Shown: positions 36,794 to 45,371 of the stretch, one piece after another | How positions within the stretch are numbered: the stretch's first letter is position 1 | Layout of the letters: each line of letters begins with the position of its first letter | Assembly (NCBI RefSeq): GCF_010499455.1 | Contig: NZ_JAAGOH010000003.1 | Coordinates: 62,001 to 126,000, forward strand | DNA: 64,000 nt | From: Ideonella livida | GTDB lineage: Bacteria > Pseudomonadota > Gammaproteobacteria > Burkholderiales > Burkholderiaceae_C | Reading direction: 5' to 3' | The notes under the pieces: model-generated | What the model was told of the DNA's origin: nothing | Database searches by the model: none | Seen by the model: only the letters and a program-made list of their open reading frames with translations | Position numbers and translations under genes: made by a program

Positions 36794-37831
36794 TCACTCC
36801 GGCAGCACGCCGATCTCGCGCGTGGCCTGGGCCCAGCGCTGGTGCTCCTGCGCCAGCCACTGGGCCACCTGGGCCGGGTCCAGACCGCCCGCGGCCACGG
36901 GGCCGATGGCGGCGATGCGCTCGGCGATGGCGGGCTCGGCCAGCAGGGCGTTGAGGTCGCGGTTGACGCGCTGCACCACCGCCTCCGGCGTGCCGGCCGG
37001 GGCCACCAGGCAGAACCAGCCGCCCATGTCAAAGCCGGGCACGGTGTCGGCCACCGGCGGCACGGCCTCGAAGCCGGCCACCCGCTGCGCGGTGGTCACG
37101 GCCAAGGCGCGCAGGCGGCCCTGGCGCAGCAGCGTGGCGGTGCTGGCCAGGTCGGCCACCAGCAGGTCCACATGGCCGCCCAGGGTGTCCTGGCTGGCGG
37201 TGCCCACCGAGGCGTAAGCGGCCAGGTTGAGGTCCAGGCCCAGGCGGGCGGCCAGGAGCCGGGCGATCATGCCGCCAAAGGTGCGCGGCCCCTCAGTGGC
37301 CACCTTGAGCTGACCGGGGCGCGCCTGCGCAGCCTTCACCAGATCAGCCAGGCTGCGCAGCGGTGAGCCCACCTCCACCAGCACCGCAAACGGGCTGCGG
37401 GCCACGAAGGCCACCGGCACAAAGTCCTTGCGCGGGTCGTAGGGCAGGCTCTTGAACAGGTAGCTGTTGGTGACCAGCGCGGCGGTGGTGGCGAAGTAGA
37501 AGGCATGGCCGTCGGCCGGGGCGCGTGCCGCGGCCTGGGCGCCGATGGTGTTCTGGCCACCGGGCTTGTTGTCCACCACCAGGGCCTGGCCCCAGGCCTT
37601 GGCCAGCCGCTCGGTGAGCAGACGGGCCACGTTGTCGGGGCCGGATCCCGGGGGCTGGGACAGCACCCAGCGCACCGGTTTTTCCGGCCAGGCCTGGGCA
37701 CGGGCCGGGCTGAGCGCGCCCAGGCCGCTGAGCAGGCCCAGGCCACCCACCAGCCGGTGGCCGATCTGGCGGCAGACTTGGCGACGGGAAGGTGCCGACG
37801 GGCGGACACCGGGAACAGGGATCGTGCGCAT
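36794..37831 (-). CDS. Bug/TctC family periplasmic receptor
   Basis: A 345-aa precursor with a twin-arginine-like motif (SRRQVCRQIG), hydrophobic core and cleavage near ARAQA. The mature part begins WPEKPVRWVLSQPPGSGPDNVAR, the Bug ligand loop, and contains VATEGPRTFGGMIARLLAARLG, the second loop. GGAG lies 5 bases before ATG 37831. It sits between the monooxygenase and amidohydrolase genes of the aromatic operon, so it probably binds the aromatic acid or a derivative. No membrane subunits are linked. Confidence 0.92.
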   Translation of the reverse strand: MRTIPVPGVRPSAPSRRQVCRQIGHRLVGGLGLLSGLGALSPARAQAWPEKPVRWVLSQPPGSGPDNVARLLTERLAKAWGQALVVDNKPGGQNTIGAQAAARAPADGHAFYFATTAALVTNSYLFKSLPYDPRKDFVPVAFVARSPFAVLVEVGSPLRSLADLVKAAQARPGQLKVATEGPRTFGGMIARLLAARLGLDLNLAAYASVGTASQDTLGGHVDLLVADLASTATLLRQGRLRALAVTTAQRVAGFEAVPPVADTVPGFDMGGWFCLVAPAGTPEAVVQRVNRDLNALLAEPAIAERIAAIGPVAAGGLDPAQVAQWLAQEHQRWAQATREIGVLPE

Positions 37832-37929
37832 GGGGTCTCCTACAACTCCGGGGATGGAAGGGTCGGGGCCACCGACCTGCCTCTGCGGGCCGGTTCGGGT
37901 GGCTGACGGGAAGCGCCTGTCGGCGCTGT

Positions 37930-39543
37930 TCAGCACAAGGCGGCAGCCGCCTCCTGCAGCAGGGCGGTGACACCGGCGGCGTCGGTCGCCGTGCCAAAGA
38001 CGTAGTGGTCCGGGCGGACCAGGGCGGCGTGGCAGCGCTGGCGGTCCAGCCAGGCGGCCACCACGCCCTCGGTCTCGGGCTGGCGGCCCAGGTGCAGCAC
38101 GGCCAGGCCGGGCAGGCCGCCACCCGCTTCGGCGCCGGCTGCGAGGTCTGCCAGGCTGGGCGGCAGGCCCTCGCCCAGCACCAGGCGCCAGCCGGTGCCC
38201 AAGGCGTGGTCCAGGCGCACGGGCCGGCCGGTCCCGTCCTTCAACCAGGGCTGCGGAAACAGCAGACCACGGCCCGGGCTGTCCTGCGCGGCCAACAGGC
38301 CTTGCGTCAGCGGGGGCAGCACGTCCTGGCGCGGGGTGTCGCGCACCACGCCGCCGCAGTCGGCCAGCAGGCGGGCATCGCGCTCGCGGGCCCGGGCCAC
38401 GTCGCGCTCACAGATGACGGCGCCCACGGCCTTGATGCGGGTGGTCAGCTCGCGCACATGGGCCTGCCGCTCGGCGCCATAGCTGTCCAGCAGGCGTTCG
38501 GCGGCGGCGCCACGCACCTCACCGCGCTGCACGCTGATCAGCTTCCAGCACAGGTTGGCCACGTCGCGCACGCCCTGGCACATGCCCTGGCCCAGGAAAG
38601 GCGGCTGCATGTGCGCCGCATCCCCCGCCACAAAGGCCCGGCCCACGCGCCAGCGGTCGGCCACCAGCGCATGGAAGCGGTAGCTGCTCTGGCGCCAGAG
38701 GGTGCCGTCCTCCGGCGTCAGCCAGCGCGAGAGCAGCGCCCAGGTGCGCTCGGGCGTGGCGGCCTCGCGCGGGTCTTCGCCCGGCTGCAGCGAGATTTCC
38801 CAGCGCCGGTGTGCGCCCGGGCCGATGACGTAGGTGCAGGGCCGCGCGGGTTCGCAGTACTGCACGCTGGTGCGGGGCAGCTTGGCCAGGCCGCGCTCGT
38901 TGCACAGCACGTCCACCACCAGCCAGGGTTCGTCAAAGTCCAGGTCGATCAGCCCGATGCCCAGCCGGCTGCGCAGGCCGCTGCTGCCGCCGTCGCAGGC
39001 CAGGGCCCAGCGGGCACGCACCTGGCCGACCGTACCGTCGGCCTGCCGCAGGTCCAGACTCACGCCGTCGGCATCCTGGTGCAGGTCCAGCACCTCGGTG
39101 GACAGGACCACGGTGACGGTGGGCAGCTCGGCCACCCGGGCCCGCAGCGCCCGCTCCACCGGCGGCTGGGTGAACACCAGCGAGGGGGTGTAACCCTGCG
39201 GATAGGGCGGCGCCACCATGGTCATGCGCCGGATGAGCTGACCGTCCACGCCGAAGTACTCGGAGTTGGTGAAGGGCTCGAAGTACGGTGCGATGGCCTC
39301 GACCACGCCGATCTGCTGGAACACCCGCATGATTTCGTGGTCCAGTGCGATGGCGCGCGGGATCTCGTACACATCGGGCAGGCGGTCGCCCACCCAGACC
39401 TTCAGGCCGGCCTGGCCCAGCAGCGCAGCGGCCACCGCACCCGCCGGGCCAAAGCCCGTGATGGCGACATCGTAGATTTCCTCCCCTCCTCCGCCGGTTA
39501 CGGCGGCCGATCCGGCGCAGGCCTTGGGCGGTGTCGGCGACAT
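37930..39543 (-). CDS. FAD-dependent aromatic monooxygenase, MhpA-like
   Basis: A 537-aa class A flavin hydroxylase: FAD motif YDVAITGFGPAGAVAAALLGQAG at residues 24-46, the middle DG-type motif WALACDGGSSGLRSRLG, and the third motif RAFVAGDAAHMQPPFLGQGMCQGVRDVANLCWKL. A thioredoxin-like C-terminal part follows, as in MhpA. These NAD(P)H enzymes hydroxylate a phenol next to the existing hydroxyl to give a catechol-type substrate. It is adjacent to FAH-family and extradiol dioxygenase genes, which makes it the ring-activating step of the operon. The substrate is unknown. Confidence 0.9.
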   Translation of the reverse strand: MSPTPPKACAGSAAVTGGGGEEIYDVAITGFGPAGAVAAALLGQAGLKVWVGDRLPDVYEIPRAIALDHEIMRVFQQIGVVEAIAPYFEPFTNSEYFGVDGQLIRRMTMVAPPYPQGYTPSLVFTQPPVERALRARVAELPTVTVVLSTEVLDLHQDADGVSLDLRQADGTVGQVRARWALACDGGSSGLRSRLGIGLIDLDFDEPWLVVDVLCNERGLAKLPRTSVQYCEPARPCTYVIGPGAHRRWEISLQPGEDPREAATPERTWALLSRWLTPEDGTLWRQSSYRFHALVADRWRVGRAFVAGDAAHMQPPFLGQGMCQGVRDVANLCWKLISVQRGEVRGAAAERLLDSYGAERQAHVRELTTRIKAVGAVICERDVARARERDARLLADCGGVVRDTPRQDVLPPLTQGLLAAQDSPGRGLLFPQPWLKDGTGRPVRLDHALGTGWRLVLGEGLPPSLADLAAGAEAGGGLPGLAVLHLGRQPETEGVVAAWLDRQRCHAALVRPDHYVFGTATDAAGVTALLQEAAAALC

Positions 39544-39545
39544 GC

Positions 39546-40412
39546 TCAGGCCTCCTGCACGATGGGGTTGACCAGGGTGCCGATGCGTTCGATCTCGATC
39601 TCGACCACATCGCCCGGCTTCATCCACACCGGCGGGGTGCGCGCCTGGCCCACGCCGGCGGGGGTGCCCATGACGATGACGTCGCCCGGCTCCAGCGTCA
39701 GGCAGTCCGACAGCAGGGCGATGGTTTCGGCCACGCCCCAGATCATGTCGGTGGTGTTGGCGTCCTGCATGACCTGGCCGTTGAGGCGGCTCTGGATGCG
39801 CAGGCCGGTGGCGCCCGGGGCCAGTTCGTCGGCCGTCACCAGCACCGGGCCGAAGCCGCCGGTGCCGTCAAAGTTCTTGCCGATGGTCCATTGGGGTGTG
39901 CGCTTCTGGTAGTCGCGCACCGACATGTCGTTGAAGCAGGTGTAGCCCCAGACGTGGCGCAGCGCCTGCTCCTGGGTGACATGGCGCGGCACGGTGCTGC
40001 CGATCACCAGGGCCAGCTCGGCCTCGTAGTCAAAGCGTTCGGAGACACGCGGGCGCACACCCGGCGCGCCATGGGCCACCAGGCTGCTCTTGCCGCGCAG
40101 GAAGAACCAGGGGTACTCGGGCTTGTCGCGGCCGCCTTCCTTGGCGTGGTCAAAGTAGTTCAGGCCCAGGCAGATGATCTTGCCGGGTTCGGGCACCAGC
40201 GGGGCCAGGGTGAGGCGGGCCAGGGGCAGGCGGGGGGCGGCGGCATCGTCGGCGGCGGCGCGGGCCGCGGCCATCAGGTCCACCCCCTGGGCCAGGGCGG
40301 CGCGCAGGCAGGGCGGCACCTGCGGCTGGGCGTCGTTCAGGTCGATGAGTTGCTCATCGAGCACCAGGCCCAGGCGGGGCTGGCCGTCGCGGAGGTAGGT
40401 GGCAAAGCGCAT
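39546..40412 (-). CDS. Fumarylacetoacetate hydrolase (FAH) family protein
   Basis: A 288-aa FAH-fold protein: MRFATYLRDGQPRLGL at the N-terminus, ICLGLNYFDHAKEGG and the metal-binding acidic motif ERFDYEAELALVIG, CFNDMSVRDYQKRTPQWTIGKNFDGTGGFGP and VIVMGTPAGVGQARTPPVWMKPGDVVEIEIE. The family includes acylpyruvases, 2-oxo-hydratases and decarboxylases that process ring-cleavage products. Two bases separate its stop from the monooxygenase start. In this operon it probably acts after the extradiol dioxygenase. Confidence 0.92.
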   Translation of the reverse strand: MRFATYLRDGQPRLGLVLDEQLIDLNDAQPQVPPCLRAALAQGVDLMAAARAAADDAAAPRLPLARLTLAPLVPEPGKIICLGLNYFDHAKEGGRDKPEYPWFFLRGKSSLVAHGAPGVRPRVSERFDYEAELALVIGSTVPRHVTQEQALRHVWGYTCFNDMSVRDYQKRTPQWTIGKNFDGTGGFGPVLVTADELAPGATGLRIQSRLNGQVMQDANTTDMIWGVAETIALLSDCLTLEPGDVIVMGTPAGVGQARTPPVWMKPGDVVEIEIERIGTLVNPIVQEA

Positions 40413-40473
40413 GGCGGGCTTTCTCTTGAGGGGGGCAGGAGGGAAGAAGGAAGCGGCAGTCGGTGGCGGGCCC

Positions 40474-41379
40474 TCAGGCCGGGGGCGCCACCGGGGCGAA
40501 GAACACCGAACGCTGGGCGGCCCTGAGCTCGGGCACCGGCGGGGCGACGCCCCACTGGTCCACCCGGCCGGGTGGCCAGGTCCAGTCCGACGGGCCGCCC
40601 ACCGGGTAGTGCGCATCGATCTGCTCGACTTCCGTCGTGTATTCGATGACCTCGCCGAAGGGGCCGATGAAGTAGTTGAAGACGTTGTTGCCCGGACCGT
40701 GGCGGCCGGGGCCCCAGGCGATGGGGAAACCGGCATCGCGCAGGCGCCCGCCGCCGCGCATCACGTCGTCGATGGCGGGCATCAGGAAGGCGATGTGGTT
40801 GAGGGCGTTGTTGTCGGTGTCGCCCAGCGCGATCGTGTGGTGGTCACGGTCGCAGTTCATGAAGGCCATGATCCGGGTGCGGTCGGCCAGGGTGAAGCCC
40901 AAGGCCTGCTCCAGAAAGCGCTGGGAGGTGCCCGCGGCCTGGGTGTTGAAGACCGCATGGGCCAGGCGGATGGGGGTATCGGGCCGCTCTTCGATATCGG
41001 TGTGGCGCGCATCGCCGTGCACCACATGAAAGACGCGGCCGTGGCTGTCCATCAGGCGGATGGCGCTGCCCCCGGCCGGGTCCTTGCTGGCCCGGGCGGC
41101 GTGCAGCAGGCGGCCACCGGCGGCCGGCGTGGCCTGGGCGATGGCCTCCAGCGCCTCGGCGCTGCGTGCCCGCAGGCTCACATGCCGCAGGCTCAGCACG
41201 GCGGCCGCGTGCAGAGACAGCAAGTGGTGGTCGGCCCCGCTGCCGCGCAGAAAGACGGCGTCTTCGCTGCGCGCCACCACCTGCAGGCGCCAGGTGTCGG
41301 TGTAGAAGGCCTCGGCGCGGGCCAGGTCGGGCACGTTCAGCGCCACGCTGCGCAAGGACTGGATCCAGGGGGATGCCAT
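40474..41379 (-). CDS. Type I extradiol ring-cleavage dioxygenase (VOC fold)
   Basis: A 301-aa two-domain vicinal-oxygen-chelate protein. The C-terminal domain holds the metal triad H141 (LAHAVFN), H195 (ALNHIAF) and E246 (VIEYTTE), as in biphenyl-2,3-diol 1,2-dioxygenases and related enzymes; FNYFIGPFGEVIEYTTE is the usual final strand. It should open the ring of the catechol made by the monooxygenase, next to one hydroxyl. It differs clearly from the catechol 2,3-dioxygenase at 61220, so the window encodes two independent meta-cleavage systems. Confidence 0.92.
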   Translation of the reverse strand: MASPWIQSLRSVALNVPDLARAEAFYTDTWRLQVVARSEDAVFLRGSGADHHLLSLHAAAVLSLRHVSLRARSAEALEAIAQATPAAGGRLLHAARASKDPAGGSAIRLMDSHGRVFHVVHGDARHTDIEERPDTPIRLAHAVFNTQAAGTSQRFLEQALGFTLADRTRIMAFMNCDRDHHTIALGDTDNNALNHIAFLMPAIDDVMRGGGRLRDAGFPIAWGPGRHGPGNNVFNYFIGPFGEVIEYTTEVEQIDAHYPVGGPSDWTWPPGRVDQWGVAPPVPELRAAQRSVFFAPVAPPA

Positions 41380-41428
41380 GGGAAGGTCTCCAGGGTTCTA
41401 GGAAATTGGCGCAAGGCTCAAGGGCCCG

Positions 41429-42478
41429 TCAGGCGGCCGGCGCCCGGGTGCCCAGAAAGCGCCGGGCATTGCCATGCAGCAGTGCGGCGGTGGTGGCCGC
41501 ATCCAGGCCCAGCGCCTGCACCCGGGCCGCCGGTGCGGCCTCGCGGAAGTTGAAGGGGTGGTCGGTGCCCAGCATCAGCGCCTGGGGGCCGAAACGTTCC
41601 AGCAGCTGGGCCAGGGTGGCGGGGTCGAACACCAGGGTGTCGTAGAACAGGCGCCGGGCCTGTTCGGCCGGGCTCTCGGGCACGCGCTCCCGCAGGGCCG
41701 GAAACACCTGCCAGCCCTGCTGCAGCCGGGGCAGCAGGCTGGCCAAGGTGCCGCCGCCGTGGCTGAAGGCCAGGCGCAGGCGCGGGCAGGCCTGCAGCAG
41801 CCCGCCGGTGATGACCGAGGCCGCCGCCAGGCCCACCTCGCTGGGGTAGCCCAGCACCTGCAGCAGCGGCGCCGGACCCACCAGGCGCTCCTGCCCGACG
41901 GGCTTGAGGGCATGCACAAAGACCGGCACGTCCAGCGCCTCGCAGGCGGCCAAGAACGGTCGCCAGCGCGGGTCGCCCACGGGGCTGCCGTTGATGTGGC
42001 TGCCCAGCTCCACCCCCACCAGGCCCAGGGTCTGCACCGCGTGGCGCAGCTCGGCAATGGCCGCGTCCACATCGGGCAGGGGCACGGCGGCCAGGCCCAG
42101 CAGCACCCCGCCCGATTCCGCCGCCAGCGCGGCGGCGGTCTCGTTGAGGAAGCGGCACAGGCGCTGCGCCGCCAGGGGCGCCAGCCAGTAGCCCAGCAGC
42201 TCCGGCATGGGCGAGATGAGCTGGTGCGTCAGCCCCATGGCCGGCAGCTCGGCCAGGCGGCGCGGCACGCTCCAGCAAGACTCGGAGACGGTGCGGTAGT
42301 GCCGCCCACCCACCAGCACCTGGCGGTGGCACACGCCGCCCTGCGGCGCAGCCTCAGCCGTGGCGGGCCAGCCCTCGGGCAAGGCGCCGTCCAGCCAGGC
42401 CGGAAAGTGCTCGGGCACGAAGTGGGCGTGGACGTCGAGGGCGCCGCAAGCGCAGGGGGTCAGGAGGGCGTGGGACAT
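41429..42478 (-). CDS. Amidohydrolase family 2 protein, ACMSD-like
   Basis: A 349-aa TIM-barrel protein with an intact metal site: HxH in LDVHAHFVPEHF, His in PVFVHALKP, His in LAFSHGGGTL and Asp in MLGTDHPFNF. The FVPEHFPAWL and SHGGGTL wording resembles 2-amino-3-carboxymuconate semialdehyde decarboxylase (ACMSD), whose relatives also decarboxylate aromatic acids. In this operon a non-oxidative decarboxylation of an aromatic or ring-cleavage acid is a fair hypothesis. Confidence 0.88.
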   Translation of the reverse strand: MSHALLTPCACGALDVHAHFVPEHFPAWLDGALPEGWPATAEAAPQGGVCHRQVLVGGRHYRTVSESCWSVPRRLAELPAMGLTHQLISPMPELLGYWLAPLAAQRLCRFLNETAAALAAESGGVLLGLAAVPLPDVDAAIAELRHAVQTLGLVGVELGSHINGSPVGDPRWRPFLAACEALDVPVFVHALKPVGQERLVGPAPLLQVLGYPSEVGLAAASVITGGLLQACPRLRLAFSHGGGTLASLLPRLQQGWQVFPALRERVPESPAEQARRLFYDTLVFDPATLAQLLERFGPQALMLGTDHPFNFREAAPAARVQALGLDAATTAALLHGNARRFLGTRAPAA

Positions 42479-42600
42479 GGCAGGCAGGCGGACGTTGGCC
42501 GCAGGCGTGGGCGGGCCTGCGCGCCTGGCTCCACCAGGCGACAGGGTGTGGGAGGAGGGTGGCCCCGCAGAGCGGGGCGCGAGGGACGCCCGGCCGGCGC

Positions 42601-43026
42601 TCAGCCGGCGTTCAAGCCCGCAGCGCGCAGGCCAGCCAGGCAGATGGCCTCGTCCTCATCACCGGTGCCGCCGGAGGCGCCCACCGCGCCCAGGGTGCGG
42701 CCCTGCGCATCGCGGATCAGCACCGCCCCGGTCTGCGGCAAAAAGCGGCCCTGCGCCGTGGCCGCCAGCGTGGTGAAGAAGTTGGGGTTGCCCTGGGCAC
42801 GTTCGGCCAGCACCCGGCTGCTGGCGCCCATGCCCACCGAGGCCCAGGCTTTGCCGGTGGCGATGTCCAGGCGGAACATGCTGGCACCGTCCTCGCGCTG
42901 GGCGGTCTTGAGGTGGCCGGCCTCGTCCAGCACCACCACCGCCATGGGCCGGTGGCCGGCCTCGCGGGCGGCGGCCAGCGCGGCCTGGACGATGGTGTTG
43001 GCCTGGGTCAAGGTGAGGGCGGTCAT
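42601..43026 (-). CDS. GlcG/HbpS (DUF336) family protein
   Basis: A 141-aa protein with the HbpS-like fold: LTLTQANTIVQAALAAAREAGHRPMAVVVLDEAGHLKTAQREDGASMFRLDIATGKAWASVGMG and the C-terminal GAVGASGGTGDEDEAICLAGLRAA. Family members bind heme or act as small accessory proteins in catabolic operons; no enzymatic role is established for this group. It is the first gene of the minus-strand aromatic operon and is divergent from the LysR gene at 43151. Confidence 0.9.
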   Translation of the reverse strand: MTALTLTQANTIVQAALAAAREAGHRPMAVVVLDEAGHLKTAQREDGASMFRLDIATGKAWASVGMGASSRVLAERAQGNPNFFTTLAATAQGRFLPQTGAVLIRDAQGRTLGAVGASGGTGDEDEAICLAGLRAAGLNAG

Positions 43027-43114
43027 CGGCGCGGTCTCCGGGTGTCGTTTTGATCTGACGCAAATGCTAGGGACGCCAGCACAATCCATCCATCACATGC
43101 TGTGGATTCGCAAA

Positions 43115-43129
43115 ATCCATCTGATGGAT
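43115..43129. promoter_or_regulatory. Perfect palindrome ATCCATC-T-GATGGAT in the LysR divergent promoter
   Basis: A 7-1-7 palindrome 21 bases before the LysR start; a second looser pair, AATCCA (43083-43088) and TGGATT (43103-43108), shares its half-site. Both lie between the LysR gene and the divergent DUF336 gene, the normal place for LysR recognition and activation sites. Confidence 0.6.
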
Positions 43130-43150
43130 GATCAATGGAAGGCTTCACCC

Positions 43151-44059
43151 ATGGACCTGCGTGGCATCGACCTGAACCTGCTGCTGGTGTTTGAGGCCAT
43201 GGCCGAGCACCGCAGCGTCACCCGGGCCGGCGAGGCCATCGGCCTGAGCCAGCCGGCCATGAGCGCCGCGCTGGCCCGGCTGCGCGCCCTGCTGGACGAC
43301 CCGCTGTTCATCAAGGTGGGCGCCCGCATGGCCCCCACCGACCGGGCCGAGGCCCTGACCGAGCCGGTACGCCGCGTGCTGCAGACCGTGCGCGGTGAGA
43401 TCCTGCTGCCCGGCGGCTTTGACCCGGCGCGCAGCGAGCGCACCTTCACCGTCATCACGCCCGACATCGGCGAGATGCTGTTCGTGCCCCCGCTGGTGGC
43501 GCGCCTGGCCACCCATGCGCCCGGGGTGCGGCTCAACGTCATCTCACGCCCACGCACGGCCGCTGCCGACGCCCTGGCCGCCGGTGACGCCGACCTGGCC
43601 ATCGGCTACTTTCCCGACCTGCGCGGTGCCGCCTTCTTCCAGCAAAAGCTGTTTGACAACCGCCACGTCTGCATGCTGCGCCAGGACCACCCCCTGGCCC
43701 ACAGCGGCGCGCTGGCGCTGGGCGACTACCTGGCCTTGCAGCATGTGGTGGTCCACCCAGACGGCCGGGAGCATGTCTTTGAGCAGTACCTGGCCCGCCA
43801 GGGGGTGGTGCGCAACGTGGTGCTGGAGCTGTCGCACTTCATGAGCCTGCTGCCGCTCATCGAAACCAGTGACCTGGTGGCCACGGTGCCGCAGGACCTG
43901 GCCCAGATCTGCCAGCGCTACGCCCGCATCCGGGTGCTGGCGGCGCCCATCGAGGCGCCGGACATCCCGGTGCACCAGTTCTGGCACCGCCGGGCCCACA
44001 AGGATGCGGCCTGTGCCTGGCTGCGCACCCAGGTACAGGGCCTGTTCGGCAGCCGGTAG
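43151..44059 (+). CDS. LysR-family transcriptional regulator (NodD/SyrM-like subgroup)
   Basis: A 302-aa LysR protein. MDLRGIDLNLLLVFEAMAEHRSVTRAGEAIGLSQPAMSAALARLRALLDDPLF contains the helix-turn-helix; the opening and the DDPLF motif place it among NodD/LinR/PcpR-like regulators of aromatic catabolism. ATG 43151 follows GGAAGG and gives this classic N-terminus; an upstream ATG at 43124 would overlap the palindrome at 43115-43129. It is divergent from the operon that starts at 43026 and very probably regulates it. Confidence 0.92.
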   Translation: MDLRGIDLNLLLVFEAMAEHRSVTRAGEAIGLSQPAMSAALARLRALLDDPLFIKVGARMAPTDRAEALTEPVRRVLQTVRGEILLPGGFDPARSERTFTVITPDIGEMLFVPPLVARLATHAPGVRLNVISRPRTAAADALAAGDADLAIGYFPDLRGAAFFQQKLFDNRHVCMLRQDHPLAHSGALALGDYLALQHVVVHPDGREHVFEQYLARQGVVRNVVLELSHFMSLLPLIETSDLVATVPQDLAQICQRYARIRVLAAPIEAPDIPVHQFWHRRAHKDAACAWLRTQVQGLFGSR

Positions 44060-44077
44060 GGGCGCCCCCGTCAGGCC

Positions 44078-44422
44078 TCAATCAAACAAGTCGCTCAGCC
44101 AAGACTTGCGGCGGTAGCCGCCGTGGTGCTTGTGGTAATCCGAATCCTCGAAATCCGGACGACGCCCTTGGGGCGGGTAGCCGGGCTGGGCATGAGCCCC
44201 CGGCACGGGGGCATGGGCAGGCGCAGGCGGTGGCGCGTAGGCCGGCGCCGCCGCGGGTGTGGCCGCGGTGGCCGCCATGGCCTGCTGCTGGCTCAATGCA
44301 ATGAGCTTGTCGAGCTCACCGCGGTCCAACCACACCCCCCGGCAACGGGGGCAGTAGTCGATCTCCACGCCCTGACGCTCGCTCATGAGCAGCGTGGTGT
44401 CGGGGCAGACGGGACATTGCAT
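44078..44422 (-). CDS. Zinc-ribbon (zf-TFIIB domain) protein
   Basis: A 114-aa protein with CxxC (QCPVCPD) and CxxC (YCPRCRGVWLDRGELDKLI) forming a TFIIB-type zinc ribbon in residues 1-40, then a Pro/Ala-rich linker and a charged C-terminus with HKHHGG and a final KSWLSDLFD. This architecture is common in proteobacteria, and the role is unknown. It is convergent with the LysR gene and unrelated to the catabolic genes on either side. ATG 44422 is used because it starts directly before the first Cys pair. Confidence 0.88.
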   Translation of the reverse strand: MQCPVCPDTTLLMSERQGVEIDYCPRCRGVWLDRGELDKLIALSQQQAMAATAATPAAAPAYAPPPAPAHAPVPGAHAQPGYPPQGRRPDFEDSDYHKHHGGYRRKSWLSDLFD

Positions 44423-44579
44423 CGTAGGGCTCCTGGGCTCGGACCGGGGCAACCCGCCGCCGGTCTCGTCTTGCCTGGGAGGCCCGGCCGCGACGGGAGT
44501 TCCGTAGAAGGCGCGCGGAGATGCGTCCGCTCGTGGCCCCTGGTTTCGGCGCGTGACCAGGCGGTCAACGCCTCACCCC

Positions 44580-45371
44580 TCACCCAAACCGCGCCGGCCG
44601 CTTCTCCAGCCGGGCGCCGATGCCCTCGGTCTTGTCCGGGTGGTCGAAGAGCAAGGCGAAGGCTTTACGCTCGAATTCCAGGCCCTGTTGCAGGGGCGCC
44701 TGGTGGGCGTGCAGCACGGCCTCCTTGATGGCGCGCAGCGCGGCTTGGGGGCCGGTGGCGAATTGGGTGGCCAGGGCCAGGGCGCGGGGCTCCACCTCGG
44801 CATCGGGCAGGCATTCGCTGACCAGTCCCAGGGCCAGGGCCTCCAGCCCGCCGATGGGTGCGCCGGTGAGCAGCAGGCGCATGGCCTGGTACTTGCCGAT
44901 GGCGCGGGTCAGGCGCTGGGTGGCGCCGCCGCCGGGCATCAGGCCGATCAGCACCTCGGGCTGTCCCAGGCGGGCGCTCTCGGCCGCCACGATCAGGTCG
45001 GCATGCAGCGCCAGCTCGCAGCCGCCGCCCAGGGCGTGGCCGCGCACGGCGGCAATCACCGGCTTGCGGCACTGGGCGATGGCGTCCCACAGCCGGCCCA
45101 TGCCGCGGGCGGCGATGCCGCCGGGCGTGGCGTCGCGGTACTCGGTCAGGTCGGCACCGGCGCAAAAGGCGCGCGGACTGCCGGCCAGCACCACGGCACG
45201 CACGCTGTCGTCGGCATCGGCGTCCAGAAACGCTTGAGCCAAGGCGTGGCGCAGGGTCAGGTTCAGGGCGTTGAGCACCTCGGGCCGGTGCAGGCGGATG
45301 AGACGCACGCCGGGGCTGGGGTGCTCGATCTGCAGCACGGGCGGCGTCGCCTCCAGGTCGGCGGTGTTCAT
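44580..45371 (-). CDS. Enoyl-CoA hydratase/isomerase with both catalytic glutamates
   Basis: A 263-aa crotonase. The oxyanion hole is CAGADL and GHALGGG; the two catalytic Glu residues of true hydratases are present, one in GGGCELALHADL and the other in LGQPEVLIGLMPGGGATQRL. It should add water across an enoyl-CoA double bond. Its ATG overlaps the stop of the preceding crotonase gene by 4 bases, so it is the last gene of the CoA-dependent operon that begins near 51301. With the thiolase it would complete a beta-oxidation-like sequence. Confidence 0.92.
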   Translation of the reverse strand: MNTADLEATPPVLQIEHPSPGVRLIRLHRPEVLNALNLTLRHALAQAFLDADADDSVRAVVLAGSPRAFCAGADLTEYRDATPGGIAARGMGRLWDAIAQCRKPVIAAVRGHALGGGCELALHADLIVAAESARLGQPEVLIGLMPGGGATQRLTRAIGKYQAMRLLLTGAPIGGLEALALGLVSECLPDAEVEPRALALATQFATGPQAALRAIKEAVLHAHQAPLQQGLEFERKAFALLFDHPDKTEGIGARLEKRPARFG

